Assembly: GCF_001570365.1 (NCBI RefSeq)
Contig: NZ_BBYK01000056.1
Coordinates: forward strand, 1 to 64,000
Reading direction: 5' to 3'
DNA from: Microtetraspora fusca
Lineage (GTDB): Bacteria; Actinomycetota; Actinomycetes; Streptosporangiales; Streptosporangiaceae
DNA length: 64,000 nt
The notes beneath the pieces were generated by a model. It had not been told where the DNA came from and made no database searches. It was given only the letters and a program-made list of their open reading frames with translations. A program made the translations under genes and the position numbers. Below, piece after piece: positions 19,198 to 32,870 of the stretch. Numbering within the stretch: the stretch's first letter is position 1; each line of letters starts with the position of its first letter.

Positions 19198-19201
<4 letters not shown>
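9308..19201 (+). CDS. NRPS, C-A(Thr)-PCP-C(modAA-like)-A-PCP-C-A-PCP
   Basis: A 3297-residue trimodular synthetase whose start overlaps the upstream gene by 11 bases. C1 about 38-508 (HHIACDG); A1 about 572-1053 with code D-F-W-N-I-G-M-V-H-K, the Thr code; PCP1 about 1091 with LGGDSL. The next C domain (about 1167-1597) opens [15 protein letters not shown] and has CHAILEG at 1303, replacing HHxxxDG. It belongs by eye to the modified-amino-acid (modAA) C-domain group linked to Ser/Thr dehydration. A2 (YTSGSTG about 1760; code about D-M-P-K-A-G-E-V-A-K) and A3 (about 2852; D-M-T-K-V-G-E-V-A-K) resemble Asn codes such as DLTKLGEVGK. PCP2 is near 2165, C3 about 2248-2675 (HHIACDG), PCP3 near 3224. 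The A3 DNA is partly near-identical to that of the last A domain of the cluster. Confidence 0.95.
17359..18850 (+). repeat. Duplicated adenylation-domain DNA, copy 1
   Basis: Long stretches of this A domain are nearly base-for-base identical to 27170-28790: the front (17359-17640), the block before and through the P-loop (17700-17895), the A5 region (18237-18345) and the back (18418-18720). The middle, about 17900-18235, which shapes the substrate pocket, differs. Codons in the shared front are richer in T at the third position than surrounding NRPS DNA. This is the pattern of duplication or gene conversion with an independently evolving pocket. Confidence 0.85.
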
Positions 19202-22388
<3,187 letters not shown>

Positions 22389-22392
<4 letters not shown>

Positions 22393-25300
22393 CGGCGAAC
22401 GACACCGAGGCCCTGCGCGAGGACCTGATCCGGCGAAGGCTCGCCGGGGCGCGGCGCAAGCGGCAGGGCATCCCGCCGGCCGACAGGTCGGCGCCCCTCC
22501 CGCTGTCGTTCGGGCAGCGGCGGCTGTGGCTGCTCCACCGGCTCGACCCCGCCAGCCCCGAGTACCTGGTGCCGATGGCGCTGCGGCTGCGCGGGCCGCT
22601 GGACGCGACCGCCGTCTGGCGGGCGTGGGACGCCATGGTGATCAGGCACGAGATCCTGCGCACCCGCTACGTCGTCGTGGACGGCGAGCCCGCGCAGGTG
22701 GTGGACGAGCCGCGCGCGTTCCCGGTGCGGGAGGCGGACCTGACCGGTCTTCCCGCCGACGAGCGGCTGCCCGCGGCGCTCGAGGTGTTCGAGCGTGAGG
22801 CGCGGACGCCGATCTCGCTGGAACACGAGTGGCCGGTGCGGGCGTGGCTGGGCAGGCTGGACGACGAGGACCACGTCATGTTCGCCGTCTACCACCACAT
22901 CGCCGTCGACGGCTGGTCGCAGGGCGTCATCAACACCGAATGGCCCGCCCTGTATCTCGCGTACGCCCTCGGGCACGAGAACCCGCTCGCGGACCTGCCC
23001 CCGCTCCCCGTCCAGTACGCCGACTACGCCTCCTGGCAGCGGAGCCGGATCTCGGGCCCGCTGCTCGACCGGGAGCTGGAGTTCTGGCACGGGCGGCTGA
23101 GCGGTGTGCCCCACCTGGAGCTGCCCACCGACCGGCCGCGCCCCGCCGTACGCGACTGGTCCGGAGGCAAGGTCGAGTTCCGCGTGCCGCCGGAGCTGGC
23201 CGAACGGCTGCGCCGGATCGGCCGCGAACGGCAGGCGACGCTGTTCATGGTGCTGCTCACCGCGTTCCAGGTGCTGCTGTCGCGGTACTCGGGGCAGCGG
23301 GACATCGCGGTCGGCACCCCGGTGGCCGGACGTACCATGCCGGAAATCTCCGGAATGATCGGCTTCACGGTCAACACCCTGGTCATCCGGGGACGCTGGC
23401 ACGACGACCCGCTCTTCACCGAACTGCTCGACGCGACCCGCCTCACCGTGCTCGACGCGCTGGACCACCAGGAGCTGCCCTTCGAACGGCTGGTGGACGA
23501 CCTCCAGCCCGAGCGGGACATGTCCCGCAACCCGCTGTTCCAGGTGATGTTCGGCCTGCACAACGAGGAGACGAGCGAGGGGGAGTACGGGACGCTCAAG
23601 GCCGAGACCCTGCTCACCAGCGGGTCGGTGGCCAAGTTCGACCTCAACCTCCAGTTCGAGGAGACCGCCGCGGGCGGGCTGTTCGGCGTGCTCGACTACG
23701 CCTCCGCGCTCTTCGACGCGGACACCGTGAGCCGGATGGCGGACCACCTCCGGCGGCTGCTGGAGAACATCGCGGCCGACCCCGAACGCCCCGTCTCCGC
23801 GCTGCGCCTGCTCGCGCCGCACGAGCTCCCGGACCTCGAGGCGCCGGCCGCGCCGGGCGATCCCGAGGACGTGGCCGGCTCGGAGGGGTGTGGCTCTCCT
23901 GGTGACCCGGTCTCCCTGGTGGTCGATCTCGTCGAAGAGCGGGCACGGGTCACTCCGGACGCGATCGCCCTGACCGTCGGCGGCGCGTCGACCACGTACG
24001 CCGAGCTGGACGAGCGGGCCGACCGGCTCGCGTGGCGGCTGCGCTCGCTGGGCGTCGGGCCGGAGTCGCTCGTGGCGGTCTGCCTGCCGCGCGGCGCCCT
24101 GCTGGTGCCCGCGCTCCTCGCCGTGTGGAAGGCGGGCGGCGCGTACGTCCCCCTCGATCCGGGCCACCCTCCGGCCCGGCTCCGGCAGACGCTCGCCGAC
24201 TGCGGCGCCGAGGTGGTGGTGACCGACTCCGGCCTCGCGGACGCGTTCGACGGCGCGCGGCTGCTCCTCCTCGACGAGCCCGCCCCACATGCCGCTGCTG
24301 TGGGAGACGAGGACGGCTCCGGGGCGGACCGGCCGCCGGGGCCGCCGGAGCGGACCGCCGACCCGGACGGGCTCGCCTACGTCATCTACACGTCGGGTTC
24401 GACCGGCCGTCCGAAGGGCGTGATGGTCACCCACGGCAACCTCGCCCGGCTTCTGGCCGCCACGCGGGACGGCTTCCGCTTCGGACCGGACGACGTCTGG
24501 ACGCTCTTCCACTCGGCCGCGTTCGACTTCTCCGTCTGGGAGATGTGGGGGGCGCTCTCGACCGGCGGGCGGCTGGTGGTCGTGCCGTACACCGTCTCGC
24601 GCTCGCCCGAGGAGTTCCTCGACCTGCTCGTCGCCGAGCGGGTGACCGTGCTCAACCAGACGCCGTCCGCGTTCGCCGGGCTGGCCGCGGCGGTCTCCGC
24701 CGACGACGGACGGCGGGCCGCGCTGCGCCTGCGCCTCGTCGTCTTCGGCGGCGAGCGCCTCGACGCCGCCGCGCTGCCGTCGTGGCCTGGCGTCGAGATG
24801 GTGAACATGTACGGCATCACCGAGACGACCGTCCACGTCACCCGGCACCCGGCCGACCCGGCCGAGCGCGGGGCGGGCAGCCGCGTCGGCCGCGCCCTGG
24901 ACGGCGTGAGCGCCCGCGTCGTGGACTGCTACGGGGACCTCGCGGCGCCCGGCGCGGCGGGCGAGATCCACGTCGGCGGTTCCGGAGTCGCCCGCGGTTA
25001 CCTCGGGCGGCCGGGACTGACCGCCGAGCGGTTCCTCCCCGACCCGTACGGACCGCCGGGTTCGCGTCGTTACCGGACCGGCGACCGCGCCCGCCTCCGC
25101 GGCGACGGCGGCCTCGAATTCCTCGGCAGGGTGGACGACCAGATCGCTTTGCGCGGCTACCGGATCGAGCCGGGCGAGGTCGAAGCCGTCGTCACGGCGC
25201 ATCCGGCGGTCCGCGAGGCCGCCGTGGTGGTGCGGGACGGGCGGCTGGTCGCCTACGTGACCTACCGGACCGCCGAGAGAACCGCTGGAGCGGATCCCGC

Positions 25301-28300
25301 GGCCGGCTCGGCCGACACGAGGGAGGGCGGCGCGCTCGCGGCCGAGCTCCGTGGGCACTGCGCGTCCCTGCTGCCGTCCCACATGGTGCCCGCGCTCTTC
25401 GTGGGCATGGAGCGGCTGCCGCTCACGCCGAACGGCAAGACGGACCGGCGGGCCCTGCCCGAGATCGATCCCGGCGATCCGGCGGCCGGGTCCGGGGCGG
25501 CGACCCCGCCGGAGACCCAGGCCGAGGCGCGCATGCTCGGCCTCTGGACCCGCGTCCTCGGCCGCTCGTCGATCGGGACCGGCGAGGACTTCTTCGAGCT
25601 CGGCGGCGACTCCCTGCGCGCGGTCGCCCTCGTCGGCGACCTGCGCGCCGCCGGGTTCGACGTGTCCGTACGCGACCTCTTCGAGCGGCGGACCGTGGCC
25701 GGCCTCGCCCGCCTGGCCGACGAACGCCCCACGGCGGGGGAGCACACGGCCGTCGCCCCCTTCGCCCTGCTCGGACCGGACGACCTCGCCCTGATCCCCG
25801 CCGACGCCGTCGACGCGTACCCGCTCTCCCAGGTGCAGGCGGGCATGGTGTACCAGTCGCTCGCCCACCCCGAGGCGCGCTACTACCACGACGTCTTCAG
25901 CTTCGGCGTCCGGGACGAGGCGCCCTTCTCCGCCGAGGCGCTGCGGGCCGCCGTCGCGCGGGCGGTGGAGCGGCACGAGAACCTGCGCACGTCCATCGAC
26001 CTCTCCACGTTCTCGACGCCCATGCAGGTCGTCCACGCCGCCGCCGACCCGCGGCTCGTCGTGCGGGACGTACGGCACCTGCCCGCCGGCGAGCGCGCCG
26101 AGGACGCGGCCCGGTGGCTGGCGCGGGAGTGGGAGACGCCCGTGGAGCTGGAGCGCGCCCCGCTCCTGCGGCTGTTCGCCCAGGTGGAGGAGGACGGCCA
26201 CTGGCGGCTCGGGATGACCCTCCACCACGCGATCGTCGAAGGATGGAGCCAGCACACGCTCCTGATGGAGTTGCTGGACGACTACCGGTCGCTCAGGGAC
26301 GGCCGGGAACCGCCCGAGCGTCCCCTCCCCGCCGTCCGGTACGCCGACTTCGTCGCGGCCGAAGTGGCCGCCCTCGCGTCCCCGGACGACGAGGGCTACT
26401 GGGAGAGGCAGCTCACCACCCACGCGCGCTGGGCCGTACCGGCCGACTGGGCGGACGCGACGGCGGGCGACGAGGTCGATCAGGTACGGGTCGATCTTCT
26501 CGATGCGTACGAGGGGCTGGCCCGGCTCGCCTCCTCGGCGGGTGTGCCGCTCAAGAGCGTGCTGCTCGCGGCGCACCTCAAGGTGCTCAGCGCGTTCACC
26601 CCGGACACCGCCTTCCACACCGGCCTGGTGTGCGACGCCCGCCCCGAGGCGGCGGGAGCCGACCGCGTCCACGGCATGTTCCTCAACATCGTGCCGTTCC
26701 CGTTCCGGCTCGACGCCCCGACCTGGCGGGACCTCGTACGGGATGTGTTCGCGCGCGAGGTGGACCTGTGGCCGCACCGCCGCTTCCCGTTCCCCGAGAT
26801 GCAGCGGCGCTGGGCCGGCGGGGCGGAGCTGCTCCCGATCTTCTTCAACTACCTCGACTTCCACGTCATCGACACCGACGTCGTGGATCTGCCGGAGAGC
26901 ACGGGGGAGACCCCCAACGAGTTCGCGCTTCAGGTGACGACGCTCAACGGGACGCTCACCCTCACCGCCCGCCGCCGGGACGTCGGCCCGGCCGCCGCGG
27001 CCCGGCTGGCCGAGATGTACCGACGTGTCCTCACCGCCATGGCGGAGGACCCGGAAGGAGACGCGCTCGCCGCCTACCTCCCTGCCGACGACGCCGTGGA
27101 GGGTGGCGTGGAAGGCGCCTCTGAGGCGGTGTCGGCGGTGGCCTTACGGGACGGCGGCGTGGTCGGGGAGTGGCGGTCGGCTCCGGATTTGGTGGCGGCG
27201 CGTGCGGTGGCGGTCCCGGATGCGGTGGCGGTGGTTTCCGGTGGTGGGGCGCTGTCGTTCGGGGAGTTGGATCGGCGGGCTCGTGGGGTGGCGGGCCGGT
27301 TGCGGCGGCTGGGCGTCGGTCCGGAGTCCCTGGTGGGGGTGTGCCTGGAGCGTGGGGTGGATCTGCTTCCGGTGTTGGTGGGGGTGTGGTACGCGGGGGC
27401 GGCGTATTTGCCGGTGGAGCCGTCGTGGCCGCCGGCCCGGCGGTGGGCTCTGCTGGCGGACGCGGGCGCCCGCGTCCTGATCGCCGCCGATCGGGAGCCT
27501 CATGCAGGTGGAGCCGTCCAGGAAGCCGAAGGGGCGCCGGAGGTCGTGGTGGTCACTCCGGAGGAGTGCCTGTCGTGGCGTCCGGAAGACGCGCCGGACA
27601 GTGCGGCTGGGGCGGTCCCGGTCGCATCGGGCGGGCTGGCCGACGGGGCCGAGGCGGTGCCGGTCGCGGTCGATCCGGATTCGCTGGCGTACGTGATCTA
27701 CACGTCGGGCTCGACCGGACGGCCCAAGGGCGTCGAGATCACGCATCGGAATCTGGCCTCGTACCTGCGCCACTGCGAGGGGAGGGGCGGCGCGCCGCTG
27801 TTCTCGTCGGTCGCGTTCGACATGGCGGTGACCACGCTCTTCGCGCCTCTTGTGGCAGGGGAGCCGGTCCACCTGCTGCCGCCGGACCTGGACGTGGCGG
27901 ACCTCGGGCCCGCGCTGGCCGAGTCCGGGCCGTACGACTTCGTGAAGCTGACTCCGTCCCACCTGGAGGCGCTCTGCCAGACCGTGCCGCCGGGCGGCGC
28001 GGCGGGGCTGGCGCGGGCCTGGCTCGTCGGCGGGGAGGCGCTCGCGCCCTCGCTGGTCGAGCGGTGGCGCAAGGTCGCGCCCGACTCCGTCGTGGTCAAC
28101 GAGTACGGCCCGACCGAGGCGACGGTGGCGTGCTCGACGTTCGCCGTGCCCGAGGGGGCGGACGGCGCGCGGGCGCCCATCGGCCGCGCGATGCCCGGAG
28201 CCTCCCTGCGGGTGCTCGACCGCTGGTACGAGCCGCGGCCCACCGGTGTGCCGGGCGAGATCATGATCGGTGGCGTCGGGGTGGCGCGGGGCTATCGCGG

Positions 28301-29873
28301 CCGTCCGGCTTTGACCGCCGAGCGGTTCGTCCCCGATCCGTACGGTCCGCCGGGGTCGCGGATGTACCGGTCGGGTGATGTGGGCCGGGTGCTGGAGTCG
28401 GGTGACCTCGATCTGCTCGGCCGGGTGGACGAGCAGGTGAAGATCCGGGGCTACCGGGTGGAGCCGGGCGAGGTCGCGGCCGTGCTGGCGGAGCATCCCG
28501 GGGTGTCGGACGCGGTGGTGATCGCCGTTGACGGCCGTCTGGTCGGCTACGTGGTCCCGGCCCCGGAACCGCCGGTCGTCTTCGAGGGCGCCGCGCCTGC
28601 TCTGTCCGACGTATCGGCACCGCCTTCTTCGCCCGGATCGGCAGGGGCGGCCGGGCGGCGCGGTCCGGGAGAGGCGGAGGCGCTGGCGTGGCTGCGTGAG
28701 CGGCTGCCGGTGTACATGGTGCCGTGGCGGCTGGTGGAGATCGCGGCGGTGCCGTTGACGGCCAACGGCAAGCTGGACAGGGCCGCCCTGCCGGAACCCT
28801 CGGGGGCTGGTAGCGCGGCGCGCGACCCGCTTCCCGCCGCCACGCCGACGGAGGCGGCGATCGCCGAGGTCTGGCAGGAGGTTCTCGAACTCTCCCCGGT
28901 CGGCGTCGAGGACGACTTCTTCGAGCTGGGCGGGCACTCGCTGCTGACCCTCCGCGCCGTGGCGCTGGCGAACCGGCGCGGGCTCCCCGTCCGGGCCCAC
29001 GACATCCTGGAACTGCGCACGGTGCGCGCGCTCGCGCGCCGGGTCGACGGAGCCGAGGCCGCCCGGCCGCTCGTCTGGCTGAACCGGCGGCCGACGCCGC
29101 CGCGCGTGGGAGCCCGCGAGCAGTCGGCGCCGCTCTTCGTCGTCCATCCGGCGGGCGGCGCGTCGCACTGGTACCGTCCGCTCGCCGAGCGCCTGTCGCG
29201 CCCCGTCGCGTCGTTCGTCGTGCCCGGCCTCGACGACGCCGCCGACGTCGTACGGCTGGCCGCCCACTACGTGGGGCAGATCCGGGCGGCGGAGACTCCG
29301 CCGTACCGCCTGCTCGCCTGGTCGTCGGGGAGCACGATCGCCTGGGAGATAGCCGCCCAGCTCATCGCGGCGGGCGGCCCGGCTCCGGAGCTGATCCTCG
29401 TCGATCCCATGGCCGACATCCCGGGCAGCGCCGTGGGGGCCGAGACCTTCGACCTGCTGGAGACCCTGCTGCGGGAGCCCGGACGGACCCGGCTCGCGCG
29501 CGGTGTCACGGCCTACCGGGCCAGGAAGCTGCTCGCCGAGCTCGGCATCACCGCCACCAGGGACGACTTCGAGGCGCTCGACGCCCAGATAGAGCTGTGG
29601 CGGACCCTCGACCAGGCGACCGCGGAATACCGCTTCCCGCCGCTGCCGATCCCGCTGCGGCTCGTCGTGAGCGACGACTGCGTGAGCGGGCGGCACACGG
29701 TGACCGGACGCCGGCCCTACGCCGAGTACCTGGACCGATGGCGCGCGCTCGCGGGCGGCGGGCTGACCCTCCACCGCCTCGGCTGCGACCACCGCGGCGT
29801 TTTCAACCCTCCCTACGTCGACCTTCTCGTTCGCATCGCCGGTGAGGTGACCCCCAATGAAGCCAGGACGTGA
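22389..29873 (+). CDS. Terminal NRPS, C-A(Thr)-PCP-C(modAA-like)-A-PCP-TE
   Basis: 2494 residues from the ATG at 22389 (ATGA overlap with the upstream stop). C1 about 36-465 (HHIAVDG); A1 ([11 protein letters not shown] about 667) code D-F-W-N-V-G-M-V-H-K, Thr; PCP1 about 1067 (LGGDSL). The second C domain (about 1143-1570) opens [15 protein letters not shown] and has HHAIVEG at 1279, with Glu for the usual Asp, and is of the modAA-like type. A2 (about 1600-2135) code D-M-T-K-L-G-E-V-A-K, Asn-like. PCP2 about 2175 (LGGHSLL). The final thioesterase domain, about 2248-2494, has nucleophile motif A-W-S-S-G near 2308, Asp in LILVDP and His in GCDHRG. It releases the finished peptide, by hydrolysis or cyclisation. 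The Thr/modAA half repeats the architecture of the 9308 gene. Confidence 0.95.
27170..28790 (+). repeat. Duplicated adenylation-domain DNA, copy 2
   Basis: Partner of 17359-18850. Shared blocks here are about 27170-27485, 27541-27730, 28093-28200 and 28255-28560. Short insertions (for example about 27487-27540 and about 28565-28670) lie in linkers. Both copies encode Asn-like pocket codes. Confidence 0.85.
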
Positions 29874-30801
29874 CCGTACCCGCCATCTGATCTCTCTCTC
29901 CGACCTCTCCGACGAGGACCTCGAAGCGCTGGTCGAACGCGGCTGCGCCATCGCCGCGGGCGCCCCGATCGAGGGCATCCTGCGCGGACGCGTCGTCGGC
30001 GTCTACTTCACGAAGACCTCGACCCGTACGCGTACCGCGTTCTCCAGCGCCGCCATCCGCCTCGGCGCGGGCGTGATCGCGTACGGTCCGGACGACCTGC
30101 AGCTCAACACCGGAGAGACCCTGCAGGACACCGGCCGGGTGCTGTCCAGGATGCTGGACGTCCTGGTCGTCCGGACCGCCGGGCCGCCCGAGGAGATGGC
30201 GGCGCTGGCCGCGCAGCGGCGGATGGCGACGATCAACGCCATGAGCGCGGACGAGCACCCCACCCAGGCCCTGGCCGACCTGACCACCATGCAGCTCCGG
30301 TTCGGCTCGCTCTCCGGGCTGCGCGTCCTGTACGTCGGGGAGGGCAACAACACCGCCGCCGCTCTCGCGCTCGCCCTCACCCGGTTCCCGCGCGCGGAGC
30401 TGCACCTGCGCACACCCCCCGGGTACGGCCTCGCGCCCGGCATCGCGCTCAGGGCCAAGGAGTACGTCGCGGCGAGCGGCGCCCACCTCACCGAACGGCA
30501 CGACATGGGGGACCTCCCGGGCGAGGTGGACGTCGTCTACACCACCCGCTGGCAGACGACGGGCACGTCCAAGCCCGACCCCGACTGGCGTTCCGTCTTC
30601 GCACCCTTCCACGTGAACCGGGAGCTGATGGCGCGCTATCCGATGGCCCTGTTCATGCACGACCTGCCCGCCCACCGGGGCGAGGAGGTGAGCGCGGAGG
30701 TGCTGGACGGCCCGCGCAGCATCGTGTTCGAGCAGGCGGAGAACAAGATGCACAGCGCGGCCGCCGTACTGGAGTGGGCCGCGGGCGGTGGGCGGTGGTG
30801 A
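29857..30801 (+). CDS. Aspartate/ornithine carbamoyltransferase-family enzyme of the NRPS cluster
   Basis: 314 residues; the ATG lies 17 bases inside the 3' end of the terminal NRPS gene, so the two are translationally coupled. The carbamoyl-phosphate motifs are intact: STRTR at about residues 51-55 and HPTQ at about 129. The amino-substrate side is changed from ornithine carbamoyltransferase: HCLP is HDLPAHRG, and the SMG loop is replaced by TTRWQTTG. It therefore probably carbamoylates another amine. The family includes VioL/CmnL-type enzymes of tuberactinomycin pathways, which act on diaminopropionate-derived residues. No arginine-biosynthesis genes are nearby. Likely substrate (inference): a free building block or a side-chain or terminal amine of the NRPS product. 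Confidence 0.85.
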   Translation: MKPGRDRTRHLISLSDLSDEDLEALVERGCAIAAGAPIEGILRGRVVGVYFTKTSTRTRTAFSSAAIRLGAGVIAYGPDDLQLNTGETLQDTGRVLSRMLDVLVVRTAGPPEEMAALAAQRRMATINAMSADEHPTQALADLTTMQLRFGSLSGLRVLYVGEGNNTAAALALALTRFPRAELHLRTPPGYGLAPGIALRAKEYVAASGAHLTERHDMGDLPGEVDVVYTTRWQTTGTSKPDPDWRSVFAPFHVNRELMARYPMALFMHDLPAHRGEEVSAEVLDGPRSIVFEQAENKMHSAAAVLEWAAGGGRW

Positions 30802-31922
30802 CCCGGATCTCGGCGGAGCGGCTGCTCGCCGACATCGCGTCCCTCGCCGCGTTCGGCGGCCGGGCGGACGGCGGGGTGGACCGGGTCGCGGGGTCGGCGG
30901 CGGACCTGGCGGCCCGCGACTGGCTGGCCGGGCGCATCGCCGAGGCGGGGTGCGTCGCCTGGCGCGACGACATCGGCAACGTCTTCGGCCGGACGCCCGG
31001 CGGCTCCGGCCCGTGGCTGCTCGCCGGCTCCCACACCGACAGTGTCCCCGGAGGCGGCCGGCTCGACGGAGCGTACGGCGTGCTGTCCGCGCTCGAGGTC
31101 CTCCGTACGCTGCGGGAGGCGGGGCACCCCGCCGCGGAGACGCTGGAGATCGTGAGCTTCTGGGACGAGGAGGGCGCGGCCCCCACCTCCGGCGGCGGGC
31201 TGGTCGGCTCCACCGCGTTCTGCTCCGGCGGCCACCTCGCCGAGATCACCGCGTTCCTGGAACTCCACATCGAGCAGGGGCCGCGGATGGAGCGCGCCGC
31301 GCTCGACCTGGCGGTGGTCGAGGGCATCGTCGGCATCGACCGGTACGCCGTCACGCTCACCGGCGAGACCAACCACGCGGGGACGACGCCCATGGACGGC
31401 CGCGCCGACGCCGGCCGGGCCGCCGCCCGGGTGCTCGTCGAGGTCAGGGAGATCGCCGCGGCGGCCGACCCGGGCATGGTGGCGAACGTCGGCTGCGTGG
31501 AGGTGCTCCCCGGAGCCCCGAACGTGATCCCCGGCGCGGCGCGGCTGGTCGTCGAGTTACGCGCGGCCGGCCGCGCCGCGCTGGACGCGTGCGCGGAACG
31601 GCTGCGCGCCCACGCGGCGCGCGTCGCGCGGGAGGAGGGGTGCGTCGCCGTCGTCGAGGTCCTCTCGCGCAAGCCGGAGGCGCGGTTCGACCCCGCCCTG
31701 TGCGACCACCTGGAGAAGGTCTGCAAACGCCTCGGCGTGACACACGACCGCCTGGTGAGCTACGCCGGGCACGACGCGGGCGTGCTCAGCCGCCACGTGC
31801 CGACGGCCATGCTGTTCGTGCCCAGCAGCTCCGGGGTCAGCCACGCGCCCGCCGAGCACACCCCCGACAGACAGCTCGTACTGGGCTGCCAGGCCCTCCT
31901 CGACGCCGTGGTCGCGTGGTGA
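30798..31922 (+). CDS. M20-family Zn amidase (N-carbamoyl-amino-acid hydrolase / allantoate amidohydrolase type)
   Basis: The preferred start is GTG at 30798, which overlaps the previous stop as GTGA; an in-frame ATG at 30774 would add 8 residues. From GTG the protein has 374 residues. Metal-ligand motifs are present in order: GSHTDSVPGGGRLDG, SFWDEEG, LELHIEQGP and GVSHAPAEHT, together with the dimerisation-domain motif TNHAGTTPM. Members hydrolyse N-carbamoyl-L-amino acids, ureidoglycolate/allantoate-type compounds or related amides. Coupling to a carbamoyltransferase suggests it removes, trims or recycles a carbamoylated intermediate or activates a prodrug (inference). It could also be an amidase acting on the peptide. 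Confidence 0.88.
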   Translation: MTRISAERLLADIASLAAFGGRADGGVDRVAGSAADLAARDWLAGRIAEAGCVAWRDDIGNVFGRTPGGSGPWLLAGSHTDSVPGGGRLDGAYGVLSALEVLRTLREAGHPAAETLEIVSFWDEEGAAPTSGGGLVGSTAFCSGGHLAEITAFLELHIEQGPRMERAALDLAVVEGIVGIDRYAVTLTGETNHAGTTPMDGRADAGRAAARVLVEVREIAAAADPGMVANVGCVEVLPGAPNVIPGAARLVVELRAAGRAALDACAERLRAHAARVAREEGCVAVVEVLSRKPEARFDPALCDHLEKVCKRLGVTHDRLVSYAGHDAGVLSRHVPTAMLFVPSSSGVSHAPAEHTPDRQLVLGCQALLDAVVAW

Positions 31923-32024
31923 CCCGGAGGGCGAGATGGCGAGAACACGCCACGATCATTGCCCCCACGATCAGCCGCAAATACCCTCAATCCGTGTCTT
32001 TCCCCAGGTGAGAGGGGTAACGCC

Positions 32025-32870
32025 GTGACGATGGCTGTGCGGGTACGCGGGCTGCGCAAGCGGTACGGCGACGTCGCCGCAGTAGACGGCATCGACCTCG
32101 ACATCGCCGCGGGCGAGGTGTTCGGCCTGCTCGGCCCGAACGGCGCGGGGAAGTCGACCACGGTCGAGATCCTGGAGGGGCACCGGCGGCGCGACGAGGG
32201 TGAGGTCAGCGTCCTCGGCACCGATCCGCATCGGGCCGCGCGCTCCTGGCGCGACCGGATCGGCATCGTCTGGCAGACCGCCGCCGACACCCCGGAGCTG
32301 ACCGTCGCTGAGACCGTCCGGCATTTCTCCATGTACTACCGCAACCCGCGCGACCCCGAGCAGGTGATCGACCAGGTCGGCCTGACAGAGAAGGCCGGGA
32401 CCCGGATCCGCGCCCTCTCGGGCGGCCAGCGGCGCCGCCTAGACGTGGCGCTCGGCATCATCGGGAGCCCGGAGCTGCTGTTCCTCGACGAGCCGACCAC
32501 CGGCTTCGACCCGGAGGCGCGGCGGCGCTTCTGGGATCTCATCCAGGGACTCGCGGGCGAGGGTACGACGATCCTGCTCACCAGCCACTACCTGGAGGAG
32601 GTCGAGGCCCTCGCGGACCGGCTGGCGGTGATCTCGCGGGGCCGGATCGTCGCGGAGGGCGAGCCGCGCACGCTGGGCGGGCGCGCGGTCGCGGCCACCT
32701 CGGTCCAGTGGATGAGCGCGGACGGCCCGCGCACGGTCGAGACCGACACCCCCACCCGCGTCGTCCTCGACCTGGCCCGCGAGTTCGACGGCGAGGTGCC
32801 CCAGCTCACGGTGACGCGGCCCACCCTCGAAGACGTCTACCTCAAGCTGATCGGAGCCACCGATGAGTGA
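32025..32870 (+). CDS. ABC transporter ATP-binding protein, drug-export (DrrA-like)
   Basis: GTG at 32025 is chosen because gaggggt sits 6 bases upstream; an ATG at 32031 is the alternative, and the longer open frame from 31959 lacks support. 281 residues with Walker A (GPNGAGKST), Q-loop (WQTAADTPEL), signature (LSGGQRRRLDVALG), Walker B (LLFLDEPTTG) and H-loop (TSHYLEEV). The C-terminal part fits the DrrA/CcmA subfamily that energises antibiotic export. It overlaps the permease gene. About 100 bases separate it from the M20 gene, so it may have its own promoter. Probable job: export of, and self-resistance to, the NRPS product. Confidence 0.93.
   Translation: MTMAVRVRGLRKRYGDVAAVDGIDLDIAAGEVFGLLGPNGAGKSTTVEILEGHRRRDEGEVSVLGTDPHRAARSWRDRIGIVWQTAADTPELTVAETVRHFSMYYRNPRDPEQVIDQVGLTEKAGTRIRALSGGQRRRLDVALGIIGSPELLFLDEPTTGFDPEARRRFWDLIQGLAGEGTTILLTSHYLEEVEALADRLAVISRGRIVAEGEPRTLGGRAVAATSVQWMSADGPRTVETDTPTRVVLDLAREFDGEVPQLTVTRPTLEDVYLKLIGATDE

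Noticed and set aside
29857-30801. Housekeeping argF
   Set aside because: There are no arginine genes nearby, it overlaps an NRPS gene, and the ornithine-side motifs HCLP and the SMG loop are not conserved.
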